DNA of 64,000 bases from Tullyiplasma multilocale ATCC 49900 (lineage in GTDB: Bacteria > Bacillota_I > Bacilli_A > Mycoplasmatales > Mycoplasmataceae), in the NCBI RefSeq assembly GCF_000483165.1, contig NZ_AXXW01000006.1, positions 110,149 through 174,148 of the forward strand. Reading direction: 5' to 3'. Positions within the stretch are counted from its first letter, which is position 1. Every line of letters starts with the position of its first letter. Below are positions 9,316 to 19,738 of this stretch, piece by piece. The notes under the pieces are model-generated. The model was given only the letters and a program-made list of their open reading frames with translations, made no database searches and had not been told where the DNA came from. Position numbers and translations under genes: made by a program.

Positions 9316-10282
9316 ACAGTTTATTGAAATATTTGATAACACCTTCAGTAGTTGCATATCCTCTTGCTTTAGAAGTTCTTGTTGGGAAATCGAAGAAGTC
9401 TTGGAAGAAATCTTTCACCCCGATTATTCCTGATAATTCACCAGTGATTGTTAAACCATTTTTAACAATACCTGTTCTAATGTACATTGGTGATTGTTCT
9501 AATGCCGTTGTGATCATTCCTTTATAAGTTGTGAATAATTGAATAAAGATTTTTTTGAAATCTCCATCTTTAACAACAACTGTTTTACGTGCATTAGTAA
9601 TCATATCTCTACCAGGTAATTGTAATTCTAATTCGTCACGTAACTTAATAACTGAACCAAGAGATCATTTAATTTTTTCTAATGTGTCTTCTTCAATTAA
9701 TAATGAATATTCTTCTTTAAGGTATAAAACGATTTTTTTATCTAATTCTCTTTCAGCAATATCACTTGAAGTTATTGTAATAAGTTCGTCATCAGCAATA
9801 ACAGCAACTTCAGCTTTGTAGTGTCCTAAATCTAATAAGATTGAACCATACTCATCATCGGTTTTGATATTTCCACCAAGAGCAGCTAAGATAAGTTTTG
9901 GAACATAATGAATTTCTTCCATTCCATATGGTGCTAAAAGTTCATCCATGATTTGTTGAACTTGTTCAGTGTGGATAGTTGGAGCTGAAATAACTACTTC
10001 AGCATCTTTAACTTCGTTTTTGAATTTATTTAAAAGTTGTTCAACCATTGATTTGAAAACTTCTAAATTTTGAATTGTTTCATTTTCTAATGGTGCAATA
10101 ACTCTTAAAGGTTTATCAACACGATCAATCATTTTTTTAGCATCTTTACCCATTACTACAACTTCTGTAGTTAAATCGTTTCAGCAAACTAATGAAAGGT
10201 CATCATAAATCATTCCGTCTGTTGTTGATATGATTCTTGTATATTCACCACCAAAGATGATTCCAATTTTTTTACCACTCAT
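9314..10282 (-). CDS. Divergent MreB-like actin-family protein
   Basis: A 322-residue protein whose fold pattern follows MreB/actin ATPases. The three nucleotide motifs are present in position but altered: phosphate-1 reads FGGEYTRII (residues 10-18) instead of DLGTANT, phosphate-2 reads LDLGHYKAEVAVI (about 150-162) instead of DIGGGTTEVAV, and the adenosine motif reads ITGELSGIIG (about 279-288) instead of LTGGGALL. Filament formation may persist while ATP turnover is weak or lost. The ATG at 10282 follows GGAGG. It is on the strand opposite to its neighbours, divergent from rnmV. Membership of the actin superfamily is likely; true MreB function is uncertain. Confidence 0.65.
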
Positions 10283-10357
10283 TTATGTGTCCTCCATTTG
10301 TTATAATCATAATAATAATTTAACATTTTATAGAAGTAAAATAAAGGTGCATAGATA

Positions 10358-10909
10358 ATGAAAGAACAAAAAAACACACAAATAATCATAGTTGAAGGTA
10401 AAACTGACACTCAAAAGTTAAAAAACGTTTTTGGAGAGCAAATTAAAACAATAGAAACAAATGGTTTGGCTCTAAATGAAAAGACCTTGGAATTCATAAA
10501 AAGGTTGAGTAAAAAAAACAAAATTATTGTATTTACTGATCCTGATGGGCCAGGGAAAAGAATCCGTGAAACAATTAATAATTATTTGGGTGGAGATGTC
10601 TTTAATGCTTTTGTTTCAAAGAGTGCAATTGATAAAGAATCTAAAAAAATCGGAATTGCTGAAGCTGATGACGAAGCAATAAAAAAAGCTTTGGACAATT
10701 TAATTACTTTCAACAAAGAAAATGAAAGTATATCTTGAGAAGAATACCTTAATAACGATTTTTATCTAAAAGAGAATAGAAAAAAAATAAGTAAGTATTG
10801 GGGAATAAGTGAAGAAATAAATTCTAAAACTTTATTTAAATGATTAAACTGAATGCAGGCAGATGTTGATACAATTAAAAACATACTAGGAGAATATAAT
10901 GGAAATTAA
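10358..10909 (+). CDS. rnmV: Ribonuclease M5 (5S rRNA maturase)
   Basis: A 183-residue TOPRIM nuclease that trims the 5S rRNA precursor. IIIVEGKTDT gives the catalytic glutamate and FTDPDGPGKRIR the DxD pair of the TOPRIM fold. The ATG at 10358 follows AAAGGTG. Its last 11 nt overlap the start of ksgA, the usual partner in Gram-positives, so the two are co-translated. Three UGA codons and one UGG encode Trp. Confidence 0.93.
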
Positions 10910-11711
10910 AGCAAAGAAAAAGTTTGGACAAAACTTTATTAGTGACGATAATCTAATTACAAAAATCGTAAACATATTAGGGGATAACCCAAATCAATTA
11001 ATAATTGAGATCGGACCCGGAACCGGAGCACTTACTAAAAAACTTGTTAAGAAATTCGATCAAGTAGTAGCAATTGAAATTGATGAAGATATGGAAGCGA
11101 TTTTAAAGAATAAAATTACTGAAGATAATTTTCATTTTGTTTTATCAGATGTTCTTGAAGTTAATTTCGAAGAATTAATTAAAAAGTACAAAACTAACCC
11201 TGAACAAAAAGTATCTTTAATTTCTAATATGCCGTATTACATTACCTCTGAAATTTTATTTAGATCATTTGCGCTACATAGTGAATTAGAAATCGCTGTG
11301 TTTATGATGCAAAAAGAAGTTGCTGTTAGATTATGTGCTAACCAAGGTGAAAATAACTATAATAACCTATCAATCGCGGCTGAATTCTATGCTGACAAAA
11401 AATATGAATTTACAGTTAATAAAGGAATGTTCAGACCTATCCCTCAAGTTGATTCAGCAATTGTTTCATTGAAATTTAAAGAAGAAAATATTTCTAGAGT
11501 AAATGATGATTTAAAATTTATTGCTTTTGTTAGAAAGTTGTTTAACAACAAACGTAAGACTATTTTGAACAATTTGGGTTCACTTACAAATGATAAAGAT
11601 TTAGCTAGAACTTTACTTGATGAATCTAAGATAGATCATGCACGTCGTCCTGAAGTTATAAGTATGGATGAGTTCATAACTTTATTTAATAACTACACAA
11701 ATAAAAAATAG
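10899..11711 (+). CDS. ksgA: 16S rRNA dimethyladenosine transferase
   Basis: A 270-residue SAM-dependent methylase that dimethylates two adjacent adenosines in the 3' hairpin of 16S rRNA. FGQNFI, the SAM loop EIGPGTGALT and the catalytic SNMPYYIT motif are all visible. It overlaps rnmV by 11 nt. Loss of this enzyme gives kasugamycin resistance in other bacteria. A hairpin overlapping the stop ends the operon. Confidence 0.95.
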   Translation: MEIKAKKKFGQNFISDDNLITKIVNILGDNPNQLIIEIGPGTGALTKKLVKKFDQVVAIEIDEDMEAILKNKITEDNFHFVLSDVLEVNFEELIKKYKTNPEQKVSLISNMPYYITSEILFRSFALHSELEIAVFMMQKEVAVRLCANQGENNYNNLSIAAEFYADKKYEFTVNKGMFRPIPQVDSAIVSLKFKEENISRVNDDLKFIAFVRKLFNNKRKTILNNLGSLTNDKDLARTLLDESKIDHARRPEVISMDEFITLFNNYTNKK

Positions 11712-11729
11712 GTCAACACCTATTCTTTT
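11707..11729 (+). terminator. Terminator of rnmV-ksgA
   Basis: AATAGGT/ACCTATT hairpin with CTTTT following; the ksgA stop is inside. Confidence 0.7.
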
Positions 11730-11765
11730 GCTTTTAAAACACTTTTTTTGTTTTAAAAGCAAAAG
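11725..11765. promoter_or_regulatory. 17-bp inverted repeat before the AAA/RloB module
   Basis: CTTTTGCTTTTAAAACA at 11725-11741 is repeated exactly in reverse complement at 11749-11765, with a 7-nt T-rich centre. The right arm begins with TTGTTT, 17 bp before TATAAT (11772-11777), so the promoter -35 region sits in the repeat. It could be an operator, a shield against read-through, or both. Confidence 0.5.
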
Positions 11766-11777
11766 GAGTGATATAAT
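11749..11777 (+). promoter_or_regulatory. Predicted promoter of the AAA/RloB operon
   Basis: TTGTTT (11749-11754), a 17-bp spacer and TATAAT (11772-11777), followed by a short leader and ribosome site AGAGGTGG before the ATG at 11803. Confidence 0.55.
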
Positions 11778-11802
11778 TTTTTTGAATAAAGAGGTGGTTG
11801 TT

Positions 11803-13119
11803 ATGACTGAAAAAACTTACAGAATATCACAAATTAGATTTAAAAATTACAAAAATTTTAAAGATGAACAAGTTTTAGATTTTAAAACAAATAATAGATT
11901 TACTAATACTTACGAGCCAGATTTGGTAGAGTGAAGTTCTACTAAGAAGGATTATTATAATCCTATAATAGCAATATTGGGAGCTAACGCTTCGGGTAAA
12001 AGTAATTTAGTGGAATTATTTTTCCGCTATAAGAATTTTATCATTGATGCTTTTACATTAGATTTAAACAATGAAAGCGGACGAGATTCTTTTGATTCTT
12101 TCGACACATTCAATGATATTGATAAGACTTTAATTTTTGAGATTGACTACGAAACAGAAATGTTAGACTTTACTCATAATATCTATACTGAATTTGACAG
12201 AAAACTAAATAAGTTTTTTGTAAGAGAAAAAATACAATTAAATCGTGTTAAAAAATTTCCAGATATGAGTGGAGTGGTTATTTGAGATTTTGATGAGAGA
12301 GAATATAATAGTAATCTCTCACAAGTTAAATTTTTTATAACAAAACAAATGATGGTTGAATTTCTTAATGAGCAAAAGCCTAAAGAAGAATTAAAAAACG
12401 TTGAAAGCCTTGATGAAGTTATTGCCTCAGAAGTTTTTAATGTTTTAACATCTATGGTTAAAAATACATTAGTATCAAATCAAACAACATTAGACTCAAG
12501 CTCTATTGATAAAATAAATGAATCAATAAATCAATTAATATTTTCAGGGGTTCCACTTAATAAAGTTGAGGAAATTGTTAATTACGCAGCTTCTACTGTA
12601 GATGCTAGTATAGAAAAAATATCTTTAAAAGAGGTTAAAAAAGGGATAGATACGTTTTATATATTAGATAACACAAAACTTAAAAATAATGATAAAGTTT
12701 CCTTTTACGCGGGAACAATTCTATCAAACGGAACAATAAATTTCATAGATCACATACTATCTACAGTTTTAGTTAAGAATGCAGATGATAGAAAAATGCA
12801 TACCTACATTTTTATGGATGAACTTGGTGCTACATGGCATTCAGGATTGACAAAAGCCTATATCAAGATGTTTCAAATGGGAATAATAGAAGATTCTACT
12901 ATTATATTTACCTCACACCAACCCGAAGTTGTAGATGATATACGTCGTGACGGTGTATATATTATAAACAAGAGTTCTCAATTTAAAAAAGTTACCGAGT
13001 ACAAATTTAGAAATGAAATGAAATTATCTAAAAATTATTCATCACAGAATCTTGATCCGTTTGATGCTTTCCCTGATTTAAGTGGTATTGCTAATTTAGT
13101 TGAGGTATTCGATGAGTAA
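11803..13119 (+). CDS. AAA/OLD-type ATPase of an AbiL/RloA-like module
   Basis: A 438-residue SMC/ABC-like ATPase. It begins with the family pattern ISQIRFKNYKNFKDEQVLDF, then Walker A ILGANASGKSNLVE (about residue 57-70), a helical middle, then the Walker B-like FMDELGATWHSG and switch block TIIFTSHQPEVVD near the C-terminus. This layout is that of AAA_15/AAA_21 proteins such as RloA, AbiLi and AriA. The next gene overlaps by 8 nt and is RloB-like, which supports a two-gene defence module. The start is set by AGAGGTGG; an upstream in-frame TTG lacks one. Function in phage defence is inferred from the pair. Confidence 0.8.
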
Positions 13120-13779
13120 GTCCAAAAACATTCTCGTTATCAATTTTGAAAATGAATCATGTAAAACTGAGAAGAATTTCTTTAAAGAATTAAAAAGTGA
13201 CTTTTCTGACGAAATTTATGAAAGATATAATATACAAAATATTGACTGTAAAGGTCTGACTTTAACAAAGGATTTCATGAACAATCCTGCAAAAGGATTG
13301 AGGAAGTATTTTCTTAACGTAGACTTAAGAGATCGCGATCTTGAAAATTTCTTATATATAGCCATCGATAGGGATGATGAATTAAAGTTTAATAATTTAC
13401 TAAAGGGATATGATGGAATAATAACTTGTTTGAAAAAGATGGGTGTAATAAATAACAAAACTAAGACAGCTTTTCTTTTGCTGCCTGAGCACACATCTTT
13501 TGAATATGTTATTTGTATGATGTTTGATACTACTTCAGCGTGCAAAGTTAAGGCTAATTTAACATTTACAACTACTGCGGGAAGTGTTATAGGAAAATTT
13601 TTAAGAATAAAAGAGAAATGAATAACACAAAAATAATTCAGAAAATTAAAAACAGTAAATTTGTAACAGGTAATGTTTTTGATAATATTGAAAAAAATCT
13701 AAATCGATTCAAATCAAACGTTGTAATTCCTGAGGTAAATATACCATTTGCAACGTATGATGAAATATTCAAAAAATAG
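13112..13779 (+). pseudogene. RloB-like protein (AbiLii-type partner), reading frame broken near the C-terminus
   Basis: As read, the frame ends at 13636 (174 residues). Matches to the RloB family are the opening ILVINFENESCKTEKNFF (a TOPRIM-like start, with the usual EGxKTE altered), the acidic IAIDRDDELKF near residue 88 and PEHTSFEYVICMMF near 128. A second frame continues without stop from about 13636 to 13779 and looks like the missing tail. One extra A in the A5 run 13629-13633 would join them into 223 residues. RloB/AbiLii proteins act with their ATPase in abortive phage defence. It may be intact with a base-calling slip, or truncated. Confidence 0.7.
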
Positions 13780-13807
13780 ATCCGACACTTGTCAAATCTA
13801 TTTTTTT
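13774..13807. terminator. Shared terminator after the RloB-like gene
   Basis: TAGAT/ATCTA stem with an inner GACA/TGTC stem and a T7 tract. It overlaps the end of the leftward small membrane gene, so both converging genes may use it. Confidence 0.65.
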
Positions 13808-14054
13808 ATATTTTTGTACCTTTATTACGTTCTTCGATTTTTCTAATTACCATTGTTTGATAAACATTAGCTCCGTGATTTCTACAGATTAGGAAATAAA
13901 CAAAGAAACCGATGAAAAAGAATCAGATAAATAGGAAAGCAAACAATAAATTCATTCTCCCAGCATCCTTACTACATAATCAGATTTGTTCTCCGTCAGG
14001 CAACACTTTCATTTCTCTAGCTGGATTTAATTTACAATAGTTACAAATTCCCAT
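13806..14054 (-). CDS. Small membrane protein with N-terminal cysteine pairs
   Basis: An 82-residue protein starting MGICNYCKLNPARE, with a CxxC pair at residues 4 and 7 and another Cys at about 27, a possible zinc knuckle or thiol site. One strong hydrophobic segment follows (FAFLFIWFFFIGFFVYFLIC) and then a basic tail. The ATG at 14054 follows AAAGGAG. It is not long enough to place in a family I recognise. It is read opposite to its neighbours and ends against the defence-like module. Confidence 0.7.
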
Positions 14055-14123
14055 ATGACATTCTCCTTTTATTAATACTTATATTATAGAGTTTTTGAAT
14101 CATTAAAGTTCTTTTTTTATTAT

Positions 14124-14134
14124 AAAGTACTTTT
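14124..14134. promoter_or_regulatory. AAAGTACTTTT operator candidate before GH1 gene 1
   Basis: AAAGTACTTTT lies 66 nt before the ATG at 14201. Same palindrome as at the other sugar genes of this window. Confidence 0.5.
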
Positions 14135-14200
14135 AGAAATGGAAACCTTGCTTACAAAAATTTATTTGAGACTTAAAATAGAAACATAGGAGAAATTATT

Positions 14201-15634
14201 ATGAAACTAAAAAACTTAAAAGACTTTCCAAAAGACTTCCTTTGAGGAGCTTCAACTTCTGCTTATCAAGTAGAAGGTGGAACTAATGAAGGTGGTAAAG
14301 GAAAAAATGTAATGGACCTAACTGACTTTGGTCCAGAAATCTGTGACTTCTCAGTAGCATCAGATTTTTACCACAAATACAAAGAAGATATAGCAATGTT
14401 CAAAGAAATGGGTATGAAATCATTTAGGTTCTCATTCTCATGAGCACGTATCTTCCCTGATGCTTCAGGAAAAGTTAATCAAGAAGGTGTAGATTACTAT
14501 AAAGATATGATCAACGAACTTAACAAACACGGAATTGAACCAGTAGCTACAATCTATCACTTTGATATGCCTGTTTGATTACAAGAAAAAGGTGGATGAT
14601 CAAACAAAGAAGTTGTAATTAAAGCTTATGTGGATTTCGCAAAAGTGTTATTAGAAAATTACAATGACCAAGTTAAATACTGATTAACTATCAATGAACA
14701 AAATATGATGGTGTTGGGTTCAACTGCAACTGACTTCTTCGGGGCAGGTTCAGGATTAACTGGAAATGCTAAAACAAAAGACGCATTCACTCAATCACAC
14801 CACATGTTTTTAGGGCAAGCGATCGTTTCTAAAATTATTAATACTGAATACCCACACTGTAAAGTTGGGGCAGCTCCAAATATTGTAGCTACTTATCCAG
14901 CGTCTAATAAACCAGAAGATTACGAAGCTGCAATTGGAGCCGGTGTAATGAGAAACTGATTTTTCTTAGACGCTATTGTTAGAGGTGAATACAACCCACT
15001 AGCTTATAACTACTTAAAAGAATATGGATGATTACCTGAAATCACTGAAGAAGATAAAGAAATCTTAAAAGATCAACATCAAGACTTCATCGCCTTCAAC
15101 TATTACTCATCAATGACTGTAGAATCATGAACTGAAGAAACTGATGAAACTGGAATGATGGGTGTATTCAATCAACAAATGGGATTCAGATTCCCCCACA
15201 TTGCTAGAGGTGTTCCAAATGAAAACCTACAAAGAACTGAATATGGTTGAGAAATCGATCCAATTGGATTCAAAACAACTTTAACTGAAATGTACGAAAG
15301 ATACCGTTTACCATTGATGATTACAGAAAATGGAATGGGAGTTCGTGAAGAGCTTAACGAAGATATGACTGTAAATGATGACTACAGAATTGAATACTAT
15401 ACAGCACACTTAACTGAAATGAAAAAAGCTATTTCAGAAGGCGTTGAAGTATTTTCATACAACCCATGAACAGCTATCGACTTAGTGTCAACTCACGAAG
15501 GAATTTCAAAACGTTATGGTTTCATCTTTGTAAATAGACATGAACATGATTTAAGAGATCTAAAACGTTACCCTAAAAAATCATTCTACTGATACCAAGA
15601 ATTAATTAAAACAAATGGAAGTAAATTAAAATAA
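14201..15634 (+). CDS. 6-phospho-beta-glucosidase, GH1 family, copy 1
   Basis: A 477-residue cytosolic enzyme that would split phosphorylated beta-glucosides delivered by the [18 protein letters not shown] opens the barrel, TINEQN holds the acid/base Glu (about residue 166) and ITENGMGVRE the nucleophile Glu. The C-terminal STHEGISKRYGFIFV contains the region that typically recognises the 6-phosphate. UGA is the main Trp codon. An AAAGTACTTTT site precedes it. The ATG follows AGGAG. The substrate aglycone is unknown. Confidence 0.92.
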
Positions 15635-15642
15635 TGAATATT

Positions 15643-15674
15643 AAACAAGAGTTCCTCTACTCTTGTTTTTTTAT
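15643..15674 (+). terminator. Terminator after GH1 gene 1
   Basis: AAACAAGAGT/ACTCTTGTTT hairpin followed by a T tract. Confidence 0.85.
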
Positions 15675-15745
15675 TTTTATTTTTAGAAAGTTTGCAACGA
15701 TAAAACTAATGTATAATCATAAAAATAATCATAGGAGGTAATGAA

Positions 15746-16438
15746 ATGTTAACTAAAAAAGTCATTAAAATTTTATTAATATTACAAATCATTTTATGAG
15801 TTTCATTGCCGATAGTGAAATTACTTTCTGAAGTTAATGTTTTAATGACATTACAAGCTAACTTCTTATTTTGAACTTTTATTTTAAATTCAATATTCTT
15901 ATTAATTGGTGTTGTAAATCACTCAAGGACATTGCACAGAGAAGCTTTTAAAAATTATGAATATGACATTATTAAAAAGACAAAGAAAAATGAAACAGCT
16001 TTAGTTTATACTGCCTTGATGCCACTTGTTCTAGTATCGCAAGGTTTACTTGTATCTATTTCAATGGTTAATAATATTGTTGATCCTATGATGCAAGGGT
16101 TGATTCACACCGAAGGAACTATTTTTGGTCTTGTAGCAACAACTTTAGTTTTAACAACTGTAACTTCATTGATGATTATTTGTTTGAATCGTTTATTGGA
16201 ACTTGAGAACAAAATTGTATGATCTAATGTAACTATAAGAAGTTCAAAATCATTTTTAACTTCTATATTAAAATTGCAAGAAATATTTTCGATGCTTGAT
16301 ACAATGTTGATTAAAACATTCAAAAAAATATGAGAGAGCACAATTACAGTTAAAGTAATTGGTATTAAAACTCAAAAACTTAATCTTCTATACAGATCAC
16401 ATGACGAGGGTGTATATTTCACTAATCCTATTTTTTAA
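15746..16438 (+). CDS. Membrane protein of unknown function, upstream of an ABC transporter
   Basis: A 230-residue protein with an N-terminal membrane span, a second span near residue 45-55 and two more around residues 88-150. The C-terminal 80 residues are basic and probably cytosolic. I recognise no family. AGGAGG precedes two ATGs; the one at 15746 opens the frame and the one at 15741 stops at once. It is followed after 23 nt by an ABC ATPase and permease, so it may be a third part of that transporter. Confidence 0.65.
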
Positions 16439-16461
16439 TAAACAAAACTAGGAGGAAAGAA

Positions 16462-17361
16462 ATGAAAACAAATAATAATAAAGTTATTGAAATAAATGAC
16501 TTAACAAAAGCTTATCCAAACGGATATGGTATTTTTAATGTTTCACTTACAGTAAATAAAGGTGAAGTATTTGGTTATCTAGGACCCAATGGTGCTGGTA
16601 AATCAACAACAATCAGAGCTATCATGGGATATATAAAACCAACAAGTGGTGATTGTAAAATTTTTGGAATGGATTCTTGAAAAGAATCTGCAAAAATCCA
16701 AACAAGCATTGGTTACTTACCAGGAGAAATCACATTCCCTGAGTATATGACTGGAACAGAATTTATAAAGTTAATGTTTAATTTAAGAAAAATGGACAAC
16801 TGAGAATATGTTGAAGATATGATTAAATATTGAGAATTTAACGCTGATCAAAAAATTAAAAAAATGTCAAAAGGGATGAAACAAAAAGTTGGTTTAATCG
16901 TTGCTTTTATGAGTGATCCCAAACTTATTATTTTAGATGAACCAACAACAGGATTGGATCCTTTGATGCAACAAAAATTTATTGATTTAGTAAATAAATT
17001 CAAAGCTAATGGGACAACATTTATTATGTCTTCTCACATCTTTGAAGAAATTGAAAAAACTTGTGATAAAGTTGCTATGGTTAAATCTGGAAGAGTAATT
17101 GCCAACTTTGATATCGAACAATATAAAAATTCAATTGATAAGAAATATATTGTTGAATTTGAAAAAGGATTTGAAATTGAAGGATTTGGTAAAGAAAAAA
17201 TTAAAGGAAACGAATATATGTATATTGTTCCTCGTGAAGAGGTTCCAACTTTCTTGAAATTAATTTCTGAAACGAAAGTTGTGATGATTTCAGAAGAAGT
17301 TTTCTCAATTGAGAAAAACTTTATGAAATACTACGAAACAGGGGGACAAAAAAATGTTTAA
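16462..17361 (+). CDS. ABC transporter ATP-binding protein
   Basis: A 299-residue ATPase of the drug/antibiotic export (CcmA-like) group. Walker A GPNGAGKST, signature MSKGMKQKVGLIVAF, Walker B LIILDEPTTGLDP and switch His in MSSHIFEEI are all present. The C-terminal 80 residues are an extra regulatory tail typical of this group. It overlaps the permease gene by 8 nt, so the two are one unit. Exported substrate unknown. Confidence 0.9.
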
Positions 17362-18079
17362 TAGACACATTATAAAATCTTCTTTAAAAGGTTCATGAGT
17401 AATCTGATTAATATTAACAATCATGTCATTGGCAATTATTGCTGTATTCTTCTTTGTCGATGGTTTAGGGAGTGCAAGTAACACAATTAGTTCATTCTAC
17501 TTCTTATCACTTGGGGTTGAAGTACCAATTATTTTTACAAGTATTATTGCAAACAGTTTAATTACAAAAGAAGTTGAAAGAGGTCACATGGCTTTCTATC
17601 TTTCAACTCCCAACTCTAGAACAGTTATTATGTTCAATAAGCTTATAACCGTCTTAATATTCGTATTAATGACATTTGCAAGTCATATGATAGTTGGTGG
17701 GATCTTAATCACAATTAGAGACACTGATATCACTATGCTGTTGTGAACAAAATGAATGGTTAACTATGCAGCATTCGTAACATTGTTATTCGCAATTGGT
17801 TGAATATTCAGTTGTACTTTTAATAAGTCTTCTAAAACATTACTAGCTGGTGCTGGTGTGCCAATTTTATTCTTTGTATTTAATATGATTAGTAATATTC
17901 CAAATATCGGATTAGAATTCTTACAATACATCTCAATTAACTCATTATTTGATCCATCAGCTATGATTACTGGTGGTGCTGAAACATGAGTTGGTCAAAC
18001 AATCGCATTGTTAGTAGCATCAAGTGGATTATTTGGTTGAGGAATGTATATTTTCAACAAAAAAGATTTACCTTTATAG
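17354..18079 (+). CDS. ABC transporter permease (ABC-2 type)
   Basis: A 241-residue membrane protein with about six hydrophobic segments and the ABC-2 hallmark between spans 2 and 3, LITKEVERGHMAFYLSTPNSR, where these permeases contact the ATPase. Its start overlaps the ATPase gene. Six UGA-coded Trp residues fall in or beside spans. Together they should make an ABC-2 exporter. Substrate unknown. Confidence 0.85.
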
Positions 18080-18086
18080 AAAAATT

Positions 18087-18112
18087 AAACACAGTTTTAG
18101 CTGTGTTTTTTT
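18087..18112 (+). terminator. Terminator after ABC-2 permease
   Basis: AAACACAG/CTGTGTTT hairpin and T7 tract. Confidence 0.85.
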
Positions 18113-18188
18113 ATTTAATTATTTAATTATTTTAAATACTTTTTAATATTGTTTTATTTATAATTTAATCTAGATATAAGGAGAAAAT

Positions 18189-19622
18189 ATGACTGAACAA
18201 TTTAAGACTAAATATCGTAAAGTTTTTTATCCACATAATTACAAAGAAATTTTGTCAATGACTGGTCATATTTTCTTGCAACTATTTTTTGCTGCAGTGA
18301 TTGCACAAATAAACGTTTTACTATTCACTTGATATGCTGATGGTGAATTCTTAGCTTTGATTAACAAAGCGACGATTTTATTTCAAACCATTCAATTTAT
18401 CCCTTCACTTGTAGCTTCAGGAGTTCTAGTGGTTGGTGGCAATCTTGTAGGACAAGGAAGACAAAAGGAATTATCAAAAGTTATCACTACCAGAATTCTG
18501 GTTAACGTAATAATTTGTATGTTGGTAATGGTGGTTGTAGAAACTTTCGCACCAGAATTTCTAAGTTTATTAACTATTCCAAAAGAGGAAATGATTACAG
18601 TTCATGATACTTGAACATTTAACAAGTTAAATTTCACTTCTTCATATTTCAGAATAAATATTATTCAACTATTATTAATGTCAGTGGCTCAAGTATATAT
18701 AGCTGGTTTACAAATCATTAAAAAACAAAAACACGTTGCAATTGGAGCAATAGCATCAAATTTAGTTGATGTCCTAGTTGTCTCAATGATTTTATATGTA
18801 TTTAAACTAAATCCATTGTATGCAGCACTAGGAATGCCTTCGGCCGCTCTATTCCAGTTAATATATATGATGATAATCAACTACAAAGATATTGATTATA
18901 AAGGGCAGAGAATAGGTACTTTACTAAACATGAAATTAGCTAAAGAGATTGTTAAAGTTGGACTACCGATCACATTAGAAATGGGATTATGAAATGCGTG
19001 TAACTTTGCAATGAATTCAGCAATTTCAGGTCTGTATACCAATGACGTGGCGCAAAGAACAGAATTATATAATATTCATTCTGCAATTATTGTCATTATT
19101 AACTTTGCAACGGTATTTTTACAAGCTGTAGCTACAGTTACATCTATTTTGGTTGCGAAGAAAATTGGAGAAAATGATCCTGATGGAGCATTTACGGCAG
19201 GTGTTGATGGATGAAGAATCGCTATTTATGGACAAGTAATTCTATCAACTTTGATCTTTGCATTGATATACCCAATCTTGGTATATGTTTATGGTCGTGA
19301 TGCAGATTTAGTTATTAAATATGGAATGTGATTATACTTAATAGTATTTGTAAAATGTATTTTTGATACGGTAAACATGACTCTGCTTCGTTCTTTATGA
19401 GCAGTAGGAGATTTATGAACACCGCTACTAATTTCTGTAGTTACAATGGTGTTGGGAATGGTTGGATTACCGCTACTAATTTCAAATACTTTCAATGGAG
19501 AAACTGGAATCGGACTAATATTAATATATATAGTGGTTGCTATGGATCCAATTAGTAGATCAATCATATATGTTCATAGATGATTCAAGAAAAAATGATT
19601 CAAATATGTTAAACAAATGTAG
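18189..19622 (+). CDS. MATE family efflux transporter
   Basis: A 477-residue protein with about twelve hydrophobic spans in two similar halves. Each half has the MATE pattern near its second span (VASGVLVVGGNLVGQGRQKE in the N half, AVATVTSILVAKKIGEN in the C half). These proteins export cationic drugs or organic compounds with Na+ or H+ antiport. AAGGAG precedes the ATG. It is flanked by terminators and so is likely a single-gene unit. Confidence 0.85.
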
Positions 19623-19631
19623 AAAAATAAT

Positions 19632-19656
19632 AAGAAACCAAAAGGTTTCTTTTTTA
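19632..19656 (+). terminator. Terminator after MATE gene
   Basis: AAGAAACC-AAAA-GGTTTCTT hairpin with T tract. Confidence 0.85.
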
Positions 19657-19738
19657 TTATTTTATGGATATAAGTAATGATATAAAATGTTGCAAACCAC
19701 TTCAATCAATAACATAATGATAGTAAATGGGGTGTTTT

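Noticed and set aside
13112..13636. Programmed -1 frameshift in the RloB-like gene
   Set aside because: The A5 run lacks a proper slippery heptamer in the zero frame and no following structure is evident. Base-calling error or mutation is simpler.
11803..13779. PARIS (AriA/AriB) as the exact system
   Set aside because: The second gene fits RloB (PEHTSFE and IDRDD blocks) better than the DUF4435 protein AriB.
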